NCBI RefSeq assembly: GCF_016598485.1
Contig: NZ_JAEMUW010000039.1
Coordinates: 1 to 35,771, forward strand
Origin: Micromonospora coerulea
Lineage (GTDB): Bacteria > Actinomycetota > Actinomycetes > Mycobacteriales > Micromonosporaceae
Direction of reading: 5' to 3'
Length of the DNA: 35,771 bases
In this document: positions 14,381 to 23,145 of the stretch, piece by piece
How the letters are laid out: the number at the start of each line of letters is the position of its first letter
How positions within the stretch are numbered: position 1 is the stretch's first letter
The notes under the pieces: generated by a model
What the model was told of the DNA's origin: nothing
Database searches by the model: none
The model's input: the letters and a program-made list of their open reading frames with translations, nothing else
Position numbers and translations under genes: made by a program

Positions 14381-14986
14381 TCACCCGGTGGGCCGGCGCA
14401 GCACGCTGACCGCGAAGTCGGCATCTGCCCGCCACGGCCGCAGGTCCCAGGTGGCGAAGCGATGCTCCAGCCGCAGCCCGGCCGCGACCGCGTCGGCGTC
14501 GAAGTCGGTGAGCGGGTAGCCCCGGTCGGTGCCGAAGCCGACCACCACGACGCCGTCCGGGTGGACATGGGCGGCGACGCGGGTCAGCACGGCCCGCTCG
14601 GTGCCGGGGGCGACGAACGCCATCACGTTGCCGGCGACCACCGCCGCGTCGAACGGCTCGGGCTCGCCCTGCGCGGCGAGGTCCAGCTCGGCCAGGTCGC
14701 CGACCAGCCAGCGCGGCCCGGGATGGTCCGCGCCGGCGGCCTCGACGAGGGCGGGATCGGCGTCCACCCCGACCACCCGGTGGCCCCGGACGGCCAGCGC
14801 CGCGCCCACCCGGCCCGTCCCGCAGCCGGCGTCCAGGATGCGGGCGCCCGGCGGGACCAACGCGTCCAGCAGCCGTGCCTCACCGGCCAGGTCGGCCCCC
14901 TCGGCGGCGAGCTGCCGGAACCGGTCGATGTACCACTGCGAGTGCCCGGGCTTCGTCTCGGTCACCCAGCGTGTCGGCTTACCCAT
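14381..14986 (-). CDS. Class I SAM-dependent methyltransferase
   Basis: 201 residues. Motif I is ILDAGCGTGRVGAAL, then VVGVDADPALVEAA (acidic ribose-binding residue) and FDAAVVAGNVMAFV. The N-terminus HSQWYIDRFRQLAAEG resembles small-molecule methyltransferases of actinomycetes. Substrate unknown. No Shine-Dalgarno is visible; a minus-strand TACCGT (14993-14998) ends exactly six nt before the ATG, so a leaderless mRNA is likely. Convergent with eccB across a 136-bp gap with no clear terminator. Confidence 0.8.
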   Translation of the reverse strand: MGKPTRWVTETKPGHSQWYIDRFRQLAAEGADLAGEARLLDALVPPGARILDAGCGTGRVGAALAVRGHRVVGVDADPALVEAAGADHPGPRWLVGDLAELDLAAQGEPEPFDAAVVAGNVMAFVAPGTERAVLTRVAAHVHPDGVVVVGFGTDRGYPLTDFDADAVAAGLRLEHRFATWDLRPWRADADFAVSVLRRPTG

Positions 14987-15076
14987 GTCGCCACGGTAAC
15001 CGGATCTTCCCGGCCGGCGGGCACCGACTCCTCCGGCCGGTGTCCCCGGTGGTGCCGGGCCGCCGGACGGAGCGCT

Positions 15077-15715
15077 TCAGGTGAGGGCGAGGAAGGTGCC
15101 GGCGGCGAGCGGGACCCCCGCCGCGGCGCCCGCGACGACCTGCGGCCAGGTGTGGTCGCCCAGCCGCACCCGGGACCAGGCGACCGCGGCCACCAGCAGC
15201 CAGGCGGTGTGCAGTGCCGGACCGAAGAGCAGCACCAGTACGGTGCTCGTGGCGGCGCTCACCGCAGCGTGCACGCTGAGCTTCCACCAGTGGTTGACCG
15301 CCGTGACCGCCGCCCCAACCACGAAGATCACCACGATGACGGCGAACAGTTCCGCCGGGGCCCGCAGCGCGGCCAGCAGCGCGATCCCGACCGCCACGGA
15401 GGCCAGGCCGGTGAGCAGCGGACGGGCCCGCTGGGTGCGGTCGCCGATGTGCCGGTCGGTCAGCCGTCCCCGGCGGACCCCGTGGATGATGACGCCGACC
15501 GGTATGACCGCGCAGAAGAGCAGCGCCGTGCCGCCCCAGCGCAAGAGGTCGCCGGCACCGTCGCTGACCCGGGCGACGGCCAGCAGCGGCAGCGCGGTCA
15601 CCAGGACGCCCGGCGCCAGCACCTCGGTGAGCAGGCGGGCCAACCGCCTGCTCGCCGACCGGTCCCCGTCCACCGTGGTCGCCCGCACCGGGCCATCCTG
15701 GTGTTCCCCGTCCAT
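15077..15715 (-). CDS. PAP2-like integral membrane protein
   Basis: 212 residues with five to six hydrophobic segments. A degenerate PAP2 phosphatase signature remains: S and H in KLSVHAA (motif II) and SR-x5-H in SRVRLGDHTWPQ (motif III), where the usual final Asp is Gln; motif I is not convincing. Activity on lipid phosphates or diphosphates is therefore uncertain. The ATG lies 11 nt after the stop of the upstream sugar-permease gene; an in-frame TTG at 15724 has better spacing to AGAAGGG and may be the true start. Tight linkage makes it the last gene of the ABC-transporter operon. Confidence 0.7.
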   Translation of the reverse strand: MDGEHQDGPVRATTVDGDRSASRRLARLLTEVLAPGVLVTALPLLAVARVSDGAGDLLRWGGTALLFCAVIPVGVIIHGVRRGRLTDRHIGDRTQRARPLLTGLASVAVGIALLAALRAPAELFAVIVVIFVVGAAVTAVNHWWKLSVHAAVSAATSTVLVLLFGPALHTAWLLVAAVAWSRVRLGDHTWPQVVAGAAAGVPLAAGTFLALT

Positions 15716-15726
15716 CAGGGTCAAGT

Positions 15727-16593
15727 TCAGCCCTTCTCCGCGCCGCTGGTCAGCCCCTCGGTGAGCAGCCGCTCGCTGGCGAAGAAGAGGATCACGATGG
15801 GCAGGGTGAGGATCACCGACCCCGCCATCAGCACGGTCTTCGGCACCTCGACGCCGTCGGCGAGCAGCGACAGCCCGAGCGACACGGTCCACCGGTTGGG
15901 CTTGTCAACCAGGAAGAGCAGCGCGAAGAGGAACTCGTTCCAGGCGATCATGAAATCGTAGAGGGCGACCGCCATGATCGACGGTGCGGCGAGCGGCAGG
16001 CTGACCCGCCGGATGATGCCGAGCCGGCCGGCGCCGTCGATGGCCGCGGACTCCTCCAGGCTGATCGGGATCGTCTCGAAGTAGTTCTTCAGCATGTAGA
16101 CCGAGACCGGCAGGGTCTGCGAGATGTAGACCAGCACCAGCCCGAACAGCGATCCGCGCAGCCCGACCCGGGTGAAGACCACGAAGAGCGGGATGGCGAT
16201 GACGATGGACGGGAAGAGGTAGACGGCGAGGAAGAGCGCGTTGACCTGCCGCCGGCCGAAGAAGCGCAGCCGGGACACCGCGTACGCGCCGGGGATCGCG
16301 ACCACCAGGGTGAGCAGCGTGGCGGCCAGCGCGACCAGGCCGCTGTTGCGGATGAAGGTGAGGAACCCCTGGCCGCCGTCCTCGGCGGCCTTGAGCACCT
16401 CGGCGTACGTGGCGACGGTGAACTCGCCGACCGGCACCCAGAGCGAGCCGGGGTCGAGCAGCAGGCGCTCGATGGGGCGCACCGAGAGCACCAGCATGTA
16501 CCAGAAGGGCAGCACCGTGATGATCAGGAACGCGGCGATCACCACGCGGCGCAGCCAGCGCAGGCTGACCGTCTCGATCCGGTCCCGGTCCAT
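15727..16593 (-). CDS. ABC sugar transporter permease, MalG type
   Basis: 288 residues, six predicted membrane helices, and the EAA loop EESAAIDGAGRLGIIRRVSLPLA that docks on the ATPase (given here in part: EESAAIDGAGR, then LPLAAPS). The C-terminal end GLTSGAEKG is typical of MalG-like permeases. It pairs with the MalF-type permease just upstream to form the import channel. Its ATG overlaps the upstream stop by one base (TGATG), so translation is coupled; GGAGG lies just before. No ATPase gene is near, as usual for actinomycete sugar importers served by a shared MsiK-type ATPase. Confidence 0.9.
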   Translation of the reverse strand: MDRDRIETVSLRWLRRVVIAAFLIITVLPFWYMLVLSVRPIERLLLDPGSLWVPVGEFTVATYAEVLKAAEDGGQGFLTFIRNSGLVALAATLLTLVVAIPGAYAVSRLRFFGRRQVNALFLAVYLFPSIVIAIPLFVVFTRVGLRGSLFGLVLVYISQTLPVSVYMLKNYFETIPISLEESAAIDGAGRLGIIRRVSLPLAAPSIMAVALYDFMIAWNEFLFALLFLVDKPNRWTVSLGLSLLADGVEVPKTVLMAGSVILTLPIVILFFASERLLTEGLTSGAEKG

Positions 16594-17549
16594 CACGCCT
16601 CCCGATGCGCGCCGAAGAAGCGCAGGTAGATGGCGACGAACGCGATCAGCACCACCGCCAGCACGACCGCCTGCGCCGCCGCCGCGCCGACATCGGTACG
16701 TGCGGTGAGGAACTGGTAGACCCGGACGCTGACCACCTCGGTGCCGGCGGAGCCGCCGGTGAGCAGGTAGACGTCGTCGAACTTGTTGAACGTCATGATG
16801 AACCGAAGCACCGCCAGCAGCGCGATCACCGGCATCAGCTGGGGCAGCAGAATGTGCCGGAAGCGCTGGGTCGGGGTGGCCCCGTCGACCCGGGCCGCCT
16901 CCTCCAGGTCGGCGGGCACCGCCTGGAGCCGGGCGAGCAGGAACAGGAACGCGAACGGGAAGTACCGCCACGCCTCGAACGTGATCACCGTCCACAGCGC
17001 CGTCGAGTCCTGGGAGAGGAACGGGATCGGCGCGTCCCAGCCGAGGAACCGCTGCCCCCAGTCGTTGACGACGCCGAGCTGTGGATCAAGCATCACCTGC
17101 CAGACGAAGGTCACCGCGACCACCGGCGCCACGTACGGCAGCAGCATCGAGGCCCGGACCAGGGTGCGCCCCCGGAACGGTCGGCGGACGATCAGCGCGG
17201 CGACCAGCCCGAGCAGGATCGAGCCGGCCGTCCCGCCGAGGCTGTAGAGCACGGTGGTCCAGAGCGTGTCGGCGAAGCCGGGGGTGTGCAGCACCCGGTC
17301 GAAGTTGCCCAGGGTGAACTCGCCGAACAGGCCGGTCCGGCGCAGGGTCGCCAGGCGGACCCGTTGGAAGGCCAGCAGCACGGTCCAGACGATCGGGATG
17401 CCGATCACCAGGAGCACCACGAGCAGGGTGGGGGCGACCAGCGCGAGCCCGGCGCGGGACTCGCGGCGGCGCAGGGTCAGTGGCCGGCGCCGGGGGCCCG
17501 GCCGCTCCCGGACGGAGGAACGGCCGGCCTCCGGCGCGGTGGTGGTCAA
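16593..17549 (-). CDS. ABC sugar transporter permease, MalF type
   Basis: 318 residues: a basic cytoplasmic N-terminus (about 40 residues, many Arg/Pro), six membrane helices, and an EAA loop LEEAARVDGATPTQRFRHI. The start is TTG overlapping the binding-protein stop codon by four bases (TTGA), with AGAAGGG 7 nt upstream; no ATG or GTG start fits. The tight overlap keeps binding protein and permease in stoichiometric translation. Partner of the MalG-type permease encoded next. Confidence 0.88.
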   Translation of the reverse strand: MTTTAPEAGRSSVRERPGPRRRPLTLRRRESRAGLALVAPTLLVVLLVIGIPIVWTVLLAFQRVRLATLRRTGLFGEFTLGNFDRVLHTPGFADTLWTTVLYSLGGTAGSILLGLVAALIVRRPFRGRTLVRASMLLPYVAPVVAVTFVWQVMLDPQLGVVNDWGQRFLGWDAPIPFLSQDSTALWTVITFEAWRYFPFAFLFLLARLQAVPADLEEAARVDGATPTQRFRHILLPQLMPVIALLAVLRFIMTFNKFDDVYLLTGGSAGTEVVSVRVYQFLTARTDVGAAAAQAVVLAVVLIAFVAIYLRFFGAHREA

Positions 17550-18940
17550 TCGAGGCCCTTCTTGACCGCCTCGACGTCCTTCTGCGCCCGGGCGGCGGCC
17601 GCGGCGGCGTCGGACTTGCCGCCGACCACGTCGGCGAGCGCCTTCGGCACGGGCAGCTCGCCGAGGATCGCGCCGACCAGCTTGCCCTGGCCCTGCGGCA
17701 GGCCCCAGCGCTGGAAGGTGTCCGGGCTCGTGCGCAGGGTCGCCAGCACGTCGTCGCCGTACACCTCGGAGAGCGGCTTCTTGGCGTCCACGCCCGCCTG
17801 GCTGGTGCTCCAGGCGGTGTGGAACTTCTCCTTGTCGTCCGCGGTGCCCTTGCGGACCGGGAACCGGCCCTCGGGGGACATGCCGAACCAGCGCGGGTAG
17901 CCGTCGGAGAGCATGTACTCCACGAACGACTTGGCCGAGTTGGCGGCGGCGCCATCGAGCACCGCCCACGAGCTGATCTCGCCGTACTGGGCCGGCTCGG
18001 CGCCGTTGGGGCCCTTGATGGCGGTGACGAAGCCGCTGTTCTTGGCCAGGAAGGTCGGGTCCTGCTGGCACTGCGGGCAGGTCGGCTTGGCGTCGTTGCG
18101 CAGCCCGGCCAGCTCGTCGAGGATGAACGGCGACCAGATCAGCATGGCCGCCTTGCCCGCGAAGTAGGTGGCCCGGGTGGTGTCCACGTCCTGCGCGCCC
18201 TTGACCGAGTTGTTCCGCATCAGGTCCCCGTAGAAACGGAACGCCTCGACGCACTCTGGGGAGTCCAGCACCACCTTGCCCGAGTCGTCGGTGAGCTGGC
18301 AGTTGTTGGCCAGCGCGAGGTGCTCGAAGGTCTGCTGGGTGAACACGTCGCCGGGGGCGGTGGCGGCGGTGATGCCGGCGACGCCGCCGGTGTTGAGCTT
18401 CGCCGCGGCGGCGGCGATCTTCTCGTACGTGTCGGGGGCGGGCAGGCCGGCGGCGGCGAACAGGTCCTTGCGGTAGACCAGCAGCTGGCCCCAGCCGTCG
18501 CTCGGCACGGAGAGCTGCTTGCCGCCGTCGGAGGTCAGCTCCAGGGCGCGCGGCGAGAAGGTGTCCCGCCCCAGCTTGTCGACCACCGCCTTGTTGGCGT
18601 CGGGGTGCAGCAGGTCGTTGCCGGCGAGGGTCTGGATGCCGGCGAGCGACACGGAACCGACCACGTCGGGCAGCTTGCCGGCGGCGGCACTGGAGGCGAT
18701 CAGGGAGGGGAACTGGTCCTCGTTGACGGTGACCAGGTTGACCTTGACGCCGGTTTTCGCGGTGAAGTCCGCGACGATCGCCTTGGTGGCGTTCACCCGG
18801 TCGGCCACGTCCTCCAGGCTCCACACCGTTATCTGGGAATTGTCATCTTTCGGCTCGTCGTCGCCGCAGGCCAGCAGCCCCGCCCCGGCAAATGCCATGA
18901 TCAGGGCGGAGGCGAGCATCCGCATCGAGGGTGATGACAT
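17546..18940 (-). CDS. Lipoprotein solute-binding protein of carbohydrate ABC importer
   Basis: 464 residues with a lipoprotein signal: MRMLASALIMAFAGAGLLAC, lipidated Cys at residue 25, followed by GDDEPKDD. The mature part fits the cluster B/family 1 extracellular sugar-binding fold (ITVWSLEDVADRV at the start, SDGWGQLLVYRKDLF, FAGKAAMLIWSPF). It includes two close cysteines (CPQCQQ) that may form a disulphide. Start chosen at the ATG with GAGAGGAG 8 nt upstream. First gene of a leftward operon with two permeases and a PAP2-like protein; the ligand is probably a small sugar or glycoside given the catabolic genes transcribed the other way. Confidence 0.9.
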   Translation of the reverse strand: MSSPSMRMLASALIMAFAGAGLLACGDDEPKDDNSQITVWSLEDVADRVNATKAIVADFTAKTGVKVNLVTVNEDQFPSLIASSAAAGKLPDVVGSVSLAGIQTLAGNDLLHPDANKAVVDKLGRDTFSPRALELTSDGGKQLSVPSDGWGQLLVYRKDLFAAAGLPAPDTYEKIAAAAAKLNTGGVAGITAATAPGDVFTQQTFEHLALANNCQLTDDSGKVVLDSPECVEAFRFYGDLMRNNSVKGAQDVDTTRATYFAGKAAMLIWSPFILDELAGLRNDAKPTCPQCQQDPTFLAKNSGFVTAIKGPNGAEPAQYGEISSWAVLDGAAANSAKSFVEYMLSDGYPRWFGMSPEGRFPVRKGTADDKEKFHTAWSTSQAGVDAKKPLSEVYGDDVLATLRTSPDTFQRWGLPQGQGKLVGAILGELPVPKALADVVGGKSDAAAAAARAQKDVEAVKKGLD

Positions 18941-18964
18941 CGGTGGCACTCCTCTCGAAGGGTA

Positions 18965-19037
18965 CATCAGGCATTTAACTCCCTCGATTGATCATTTACA
19001 AGACATATACCGATATTTGTTTTAGAATCGAGCCCGG
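18965..19037. promoter_or_regulatory. Divergent promoter/operator region of the carbohydrate locus
   Basis: This 118-bp gap has the most A+T-rich stretch of the window. Inverted copies CTCGATT (18983-18989) and AATCGAG (19027-19033) lie 44 bp centre to centre, about four helical turns. Between them is an imperfect dyad around ACATATACCGATATTTGT. Leftward, TTGTAA and TTAAAT are 17 bp apart; rightward, TAGAAT (19024-19029) is a good -10 without a well-spaced -35. A shared repressor site controlling both arms is likely. No regulator gene is inside the locus. Confidence 0.5.
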
Positions 19038-19058
19038 CACTTCCCTCGGAGCGGCACC

Positions 19059-20096
19059 ATGGTCAACTGGGTTGTCTCTCTGGCCGGGCCCCGACGCGTC
19101 AGCCTGGAGCCCTGCCCCGCGGACCCGCTCGGCCCAGGCCAGGTTCGCGTCCGCACGTGCTACTCCGGCATCTCGGCCGGCACCGAGTTGACGCTCTATC
19201 GGGGCAGCAATCCGCGGCTGCGCAAGGACTGGGACGACGCCAGCCGAATGTTCGTGCCCCGCCAGGCGCCCGCCGCCTACCCGGTGGTCGGCTTCGGCTA
19301 CGAGGAGGTCGGCGAGATCGTCGAGATCGCCGCCGATGTCGCCGACCGGCACCCCGGGCAGGTCGTCTGGGGCATCTGGGGGCACCGCGCCCAGGCCGTC
19401 GTGCCGGCCGGCGCGGTCCAGCCCCTCCCTCCCGGGCTCGACCCGCTCACCGCCGTCTTCGCCCGCCCCGGCGCGATCGCCCTCACCGCGGTGCTCGCCG
19501 GCGACCTGCACCTCGGCGACTGGGTGGGAATTTTCGGCCAGGGCGTGATCGGGCTGCTCGGCACCCGGCTGGCCACCCTCTCCGGCGCCCGGGTGGTCGC
19601 CGTCGACCCGGTGCCCGACCGGCTCGGCTTCGCCACCCGCTTCGGCGCCCGCCGGGTCGTCGACGCCGCCACCGACTCCGCCGCCGCCGTGCTGCGCGAG
19701 GCCACCGGCGGACGCGGGGCGGACGTCTGCCTGGAGCTGTCCGGGTCGTACCCGGCGCTGCACGAGGCGATCCGCGCCACCACCCACGCCGGCCGCGTCG
19801 TGGCCGCCGGCTTCTACCAGGGGTACGCCCACGGGCTGGGACTCGGCGAGGAGTTCCACCACAACCGGATCCAGCTGGTGGCGGCCCAGATCTCCGGATC
19901 CGCCCCGGCACCCGGCACGGCCGGCCGGTGGACCGGGGCCCGGATCGCCCACACCTTCATGGATCTGGTGGCCGAGGGCAGCGTCGACCCGCTGCCGCTG
20001 GTGAGCCACGTCGTCGACGCGGGCGCGGTGGCCGACGCGCTCGCGTTGCTCGACCGCGGTGACGGTGACGTCCTCCAAGTCGTGCTGAGGTTCTGA
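19059..20096 (+). CDS. Zinc-binding-type dehydrogenase (MDR), sugar locus
   Basis: 345 residues, medium-chain dehydrogenase fold. The N-terminal domain has CYSGISAGTELTLYRG in place of the usual zinc-ligand segment, and the Rossmann motif is GIFGQGVIGLLG with an acidic residue in VVAVDPVP. The usual GHE motif is replaced by VVGFGYEEVGEI, so zinc content is doubtful. Relatives occur in sugar and inositol loci, oxidising hydroxyls of glycosides or polyols. First gene of the rightward arm; CGGAG precedes the ATG. Its stop overlaps the next start by one base (TGATG). Confidence 0.8.
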   Translation: MVNWVVSLAGPRRVSLEPCPADPLGPGQVRVRTCYSGISAGTELTLYRGSNPRLRKDWDDASRMFVPRQAPAAYPVVGFGYEEVGEIVEIAADVADRHPGQVVWGIWGHRAQAVVPAGAVQPLPPGLDPLTAVFARPGAIALTAVLAGDLHLGDWVGIFGQGVIGLLGTRLATLSGARVVAVDPVPDRLGFATRFGARRVVDAATDSAAAVLREATGGRGADVCLELSGSYPALHEAIRATTHAGRVVAAGFYQGYAHGLGLGEEFHHNRIQLVAAQISGSAPAPGTAGRWTGARIAHTFMDLVAEGSVDPLPLVSHVVDAGAVADALALLDRGDGDVLQVVLRF

Positions 20097-20914
20097 TGGC
20101 CATTCCACTCGCCTGCCAGGAGCAGTTGCTCCCGGGCGCCAGCCTGTCCCGCAAGTTCGCCCTCGCCACCACGCTCGGCTACCAGGCCATCGAGCTGCGC
20201 GGCCGGGGCGACCTCGAATTCGCCCGCCGCCTGCCGGAGCTGCGCCGCGCTCGCGCCGACGGGGTGGTCATGCCGACCGTCTGCGTCGAGATGGACCACT
20301 TCATCGGCGACTTCGACCCCGGTCGCTCCCGGGACGCGGTACGCAACCTCCGCTCCCAGCTCTCGGTCATCGCCGAACTGGGCGGGATCGGTGCCGTGAC
20401 GCCCGCCGCCTGGGGGATGTTCTCCCGCCGGCTGCCGCCCTTCGAGCCGCCCCGCTCGCCCGAGGGTGACCGGCGGGTGCTGGTCGACGCCCTCGGCGAG
20501 CTGGGGGAGCACGCCCGGGCCGAGGGCGTCACGCTCTTCCTGGAACCCCTCAACCGGTACGAGGACCACATGGTCAACCGGCTCGATGAGGCGGTCGCGC
20601 TCTGCGCCGCAGTCGGCCTGCCCTCGGTGCGGGTGGTCGCCGACACCTTCCACATGAACATCGAGGAGGACGACGTGCCGGCGGCGCTGCGTGCCGCCGC
20701 GCCGTACCTGGGGCACGTGCAGGTGAGCGACTCCAACCGGTACCAGCCGGGGGCCGGGCACCTGGACTGGTCGGTGCTGCTGGGCACCCTGGGTGAGATC
20801 GACTATCGGGGCTGGCTGGCGCTGGAGTGCCGGCTGCGTGGCGAGCCCGTCGTCGCGCTCCGTGAGGCGGCCACCGTCCTCACCGGGGCCCAGTCGTGGC
20901 AGGCCGCGGCGTGA
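20096..20914 (+). CDS. Sugar phosphate isomerase/epimerase-like TIM barrel
   Basis: 272 residues of the xylose-isomerase-like TIM barrel family (AP endonuclease 2-like). Conserved metal ligands are visible as FLEPLNRYEDH (Glu), VVADTFHMN (Asp, His), HVQVSDSNRYQPGAGH (His) and LALECRL (Glu), the pattern of hydroxypyruvate isomerase and tagatose/psicose 3-epimerase relatives. Probably isomerises or epimerises the keto product of the preceding dehydrogenase. Start overlaps the dehydrogenase stop; its own stop overlaps the next GTG by four bases. Confidence 0.82.
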   Translation: MAIPLACQEQLLPGASLSRKFALATTLGYQAIELRGRGDLEFARRLPELRRARADGVVMPTVCVEMDHFIGDFDPGRSRDAVRNLRSQLSVIAELGGIGAVTPAAWGMFSRRLPPFEPPRSPEGDRRVLVDALGELGEHARAEGVTLFLEPLNRYEDHMVNRLDEAVALCAAVGLPSVRVVADTFHMNIEEDDVPAALRAAAPYLGHVQVSDSNRYQPGAGHLDWSVLLGTLGEIDYRGWLALECRLRGEPVVALREAATVLTGAQSWQAAA

Positions 20915-22311
20915 GCGCCGGACCGGCCGGCAGGCCCGGCGCCGCCGGGCTGGACGCCGCGACGGGCGGTCCCGGCGGGGATCCGGCGGCGGCCCGGATC
21001 GGCGTCGAACGGGCGGCCGCGCTGCGCCGGCTGGCCATCGACACCCTCGACGGCAACTGGGAGCACGACCACACCGTGCCCTCGCGCACCCTCTACCCGC
21101 ACCAGTGGAGCTGGGACTCGGCGTTCATCGCCGTCGGACTGGCCCACATCCGGCCCGACCGGGCGTGGCGGGAACTGCGGACGCTCTTCGCCGCCCAGTG
21201 GGCCGACGGACGGGTGCCGCACATCGTGTTCAACCCGGCGCTGCCGGTCGGCTCGTACTTTCCCGGCCCGGAGTTCTGGGACTCGGCCCGTGCCCACGAC
21301 GCCCCCGCCGCCGCCACCTCCGGCATCGTCCAGCCGCCGATCCACGCCCCGGCGGCCTGGCTGGCGCACCGCCGGGCCCCGTCGGAGGCTTCGGTGCGGG
21401 CGCTGGGTTGGCTCTATCCGCGGCTGGTCGCCCAGCAGCGCTACCTGACCGGCCGGCGGGACGTGGGCGGCTCCGGGCTGGCCTGCCTCGTGCACCCATG
21501 GGAGTCCGGGCTGGACAACAGCCCGGCCTGGGACGCCCCCATGGCCGCGGTGCCCGCCGACGCCGCCGTCATGCGCGCGTACCGGCGGCATGACACCGCG
21601 CACGCCGACGCCGCGCAGCGCCCCACGGACCTGGACTACGCGCGCTACGTCGCGATCGTCGCCGCCTACCGGGCCGGCGGCTACGGCGACGCCGGGCTGG
21701 CCGGCCGGCACCCCTTCCTGGTGGAGTGCCCGCTGCTCAACGCGGCGCTCGGAGCGGCCGAGCACGCCCTGGCCCGGATCGCGGCGGTGATCGGCGCCGA
21801 CCCGGGGCCGCACCGGGAGCGGGCGGCCCGGATCACCGCCGCCCTGGTGGACCGGCTGTACGACCCGATCACCGGCACCTTCCACCCGCGGGACCTGCGC
21901 ACCGACCGGCTGATCCCGGCCCGCACGGTGCTCGGGCTGATGCCGCTGATCCTGCCCGACCTGCCGGCCCGGCAGGTACGCGCGGTGCTGGCCGAGGCGT
22001 GCTCGCCCCGGTTCGGCCTGGCGGCCCGGATGGACCGCCCCCTGACCACCCACGACCGCACCGCCCCCGACTTCGAGCCGGTGCGCTACTGGCGCGGCCC
22101 GAGCTGGCTGAACACCAGCTGGCTGCTCTGGCGCGGCCTGCGCGCCCACCGCCGCCCCGACCTGGCTGCCGGGCTGCGCGAGTCGATGCTGGCGCTGGTG
22201 GCTCGTAACGGCTGCCACGAGTACTTCCACCCGGACACCGGCGCCGGGCTCGGCTCCCCGGCGTTCAGCTGGACCGCGTCCCTGGCGCTCGACGCCCTCG
22301 CCGAGAGCTGA
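20911..22311 (+). CDS. GH63-like glycoside hydrolase (MGH1 / glucosylglycerate hydrolase type)
   Basis: 466 residues, (alpha/alpha)6-barrel hydrolase. Family hallmarks: LYPHQWSWDSAFIA (candidate acid D69), HPWESGLDNSPAWD, RYWRGPSWLNTSWLLWRGL and CHEYFHPDTG (candidate base E437). Characterised relatives hydrolyse alpha-mannosyl- or alpha-glucosyl-glycerate, and others act on short alpha-glycosides. No signal peptide, so it acts inside the cell on imported substrate. The GTG start overlaps the isomerase stop (GTGA), continuing the coupled operon. The 25 residues before the fold are Gly/Pro-rich. Confidence 0.82.
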   Translation: MSAGPAGRPGAAGLDAATGGPGGDPAAARIGVERAAALRRLAIDTLDGNWEHDHTVPSRTLYPHQWSWDSAFIAVGLAHIRPDRAWRELRTLFAAQWADGRVPHIVFNPALPVGSYFPGPEFWDSARAHDAPAAATSGIVQPPIHAPAAWLAHRRAPSEASVRALGWLYPRLVAQQRYLTGRRDVGGSGLACLVHPWESGLDNSPAWDAPMAAVPADAAVMRAYRRHDTAHADAAQRPTDLDYARYVAIVAAYRAGGYGDAGLAGRHPFLVECPLLNAALGAAEHALARIAAVIGADPGPHRERAARITAALVDRLYDPITGTFHPRDLRTDRLIPARTVLGLMPLILPDLPARQVRAVLAEACSPRFGLAARMDRPLTTHDRTAPDFEPVRYWRGPSWLNTSWLLWRGLRAHRRPDLAAGLRESMLALVARNGCHEYFHPDTGAGLGSPAFSWTASLALDALAES

Positions 22312-22453
22312 GCCGCCGGCGCCGGCCCGCGCCGCCGCCGGAGTGGCTGGCGCGGGACATGGCAGGGATGCTACCGATCCCGGCGGGACGGCGGCCGGGC
22401 CGCGATCGGGGCAGGATGGGGTCCCATCGACGCTCGCGAACCGGGAGGACGGG

Positions 22454-23047
22454 ATGACCGTGACCGCGGACGACCTCGATGCGGCGCTGACCACCGTGGC
22501 CGACGCGCTCGGCCCGGCCGTCGGCGCCGACTGGACCGTGCCGGCCGGCCCGCTCGACTGGGACTGTCGGCACACCGCCGACCACCTGGGCGACACCCTG
22601 CTGTCGTACGCGGCGCAGCTGGTGGCCCGCCCCGCCGACCGGTACGTCCGCTTCATGGCCGCCGCCGAGCGGGACGCCACGGCGGCCGAGCTGCTGGAGT
22701 TCGCCGCGACCGCCGGCCGGATCCTGGCCCTGGTGGTGCGGGCGACCTCCGCGCACGCCCGGGCGTTCCATCCCAGCGGCACCGCCGACCCGGAGGGCTT
22801 CGTGGCGATGGGCTGCGCGGAGCTGCTCCTGCACGGCGACGACATCGCCCGGGGGCTGGGGATGGCCCTCGACCCGCCGCGCCCACTCTGTGCCCGGGTG
22901 GTGGCCCGGCTCTTCCCCGACGTCGCGGCCGGGCTGGCCGACGTCGACCCCTGGGTCGCCCTGCGTTGGTGCACCGGCCGGGCCGAGCTGCCTGGCCGGG
23001 CGCGGCGGGGTCGCTGGCAGTGGCGCGGCGCGCCGATCGGTGGGTGA
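22454..23047 (+). CDS. Maleylpyruvate isomerase N-terminal/DinB-like protein
   Basis: 197 residues. The four-helix start with TVPAGPLDWDCRHTADHLGDTLLSYA (core LDWDCRHTADHLGD) and later AELLLHGDDIARGLG matches the mycothiol-dependent maleylpyruvate isomerase N-terminal fold, with histidines suited to metal binding. These actinomycete proteins are thought to use mycothiol or a metal for small-molecule isomerisation or detoxification; the exact substrate is unknown. GGGAGG precedes the ATG by 5 nt. Monocistronic between the sugar operon and the Nudix gene. Confidence 0.75.
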   Translation: MTVTADDLDAALTTVADALGPAVGADWTVPAGPLDWDCRHTADHLGDTLLSYAAQLVARPADRYVRFMAAAERDATAAELLEFAATAGRILALVVRATSAHARAFHPSGTADPEGFVAMGCAELLLHGDDIARGLGMALDPPRPLCARVVARLFPDVAAGLADVDPWVALRWCTGRAELPGRARRGRWQWRGAPIGG

Positions 23048-23145
23048 GCGGCCCGGGCGATCCCGGCCGGGCCCGCCCGACCCGGGGGCCCGGGCGGGGC
23101 GGATCGCGGCTACCGTGGGCGGCCGGAGCCGAAGGAGGAGTGCCC

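Noticed and set aside
14111..15961. 616-codon rightward frame across the methyltransferase and PAP2-like genes
   Set aside because: Begins inside eccB, spans three opposite-strand features, and is compositionally a shadow.
17480..18934. 484-codon frame antisense to the sugar-binding protein
   Set aside because: The opposite strand encodes a complete lipoprotein with lipobox; this frame has no motif.
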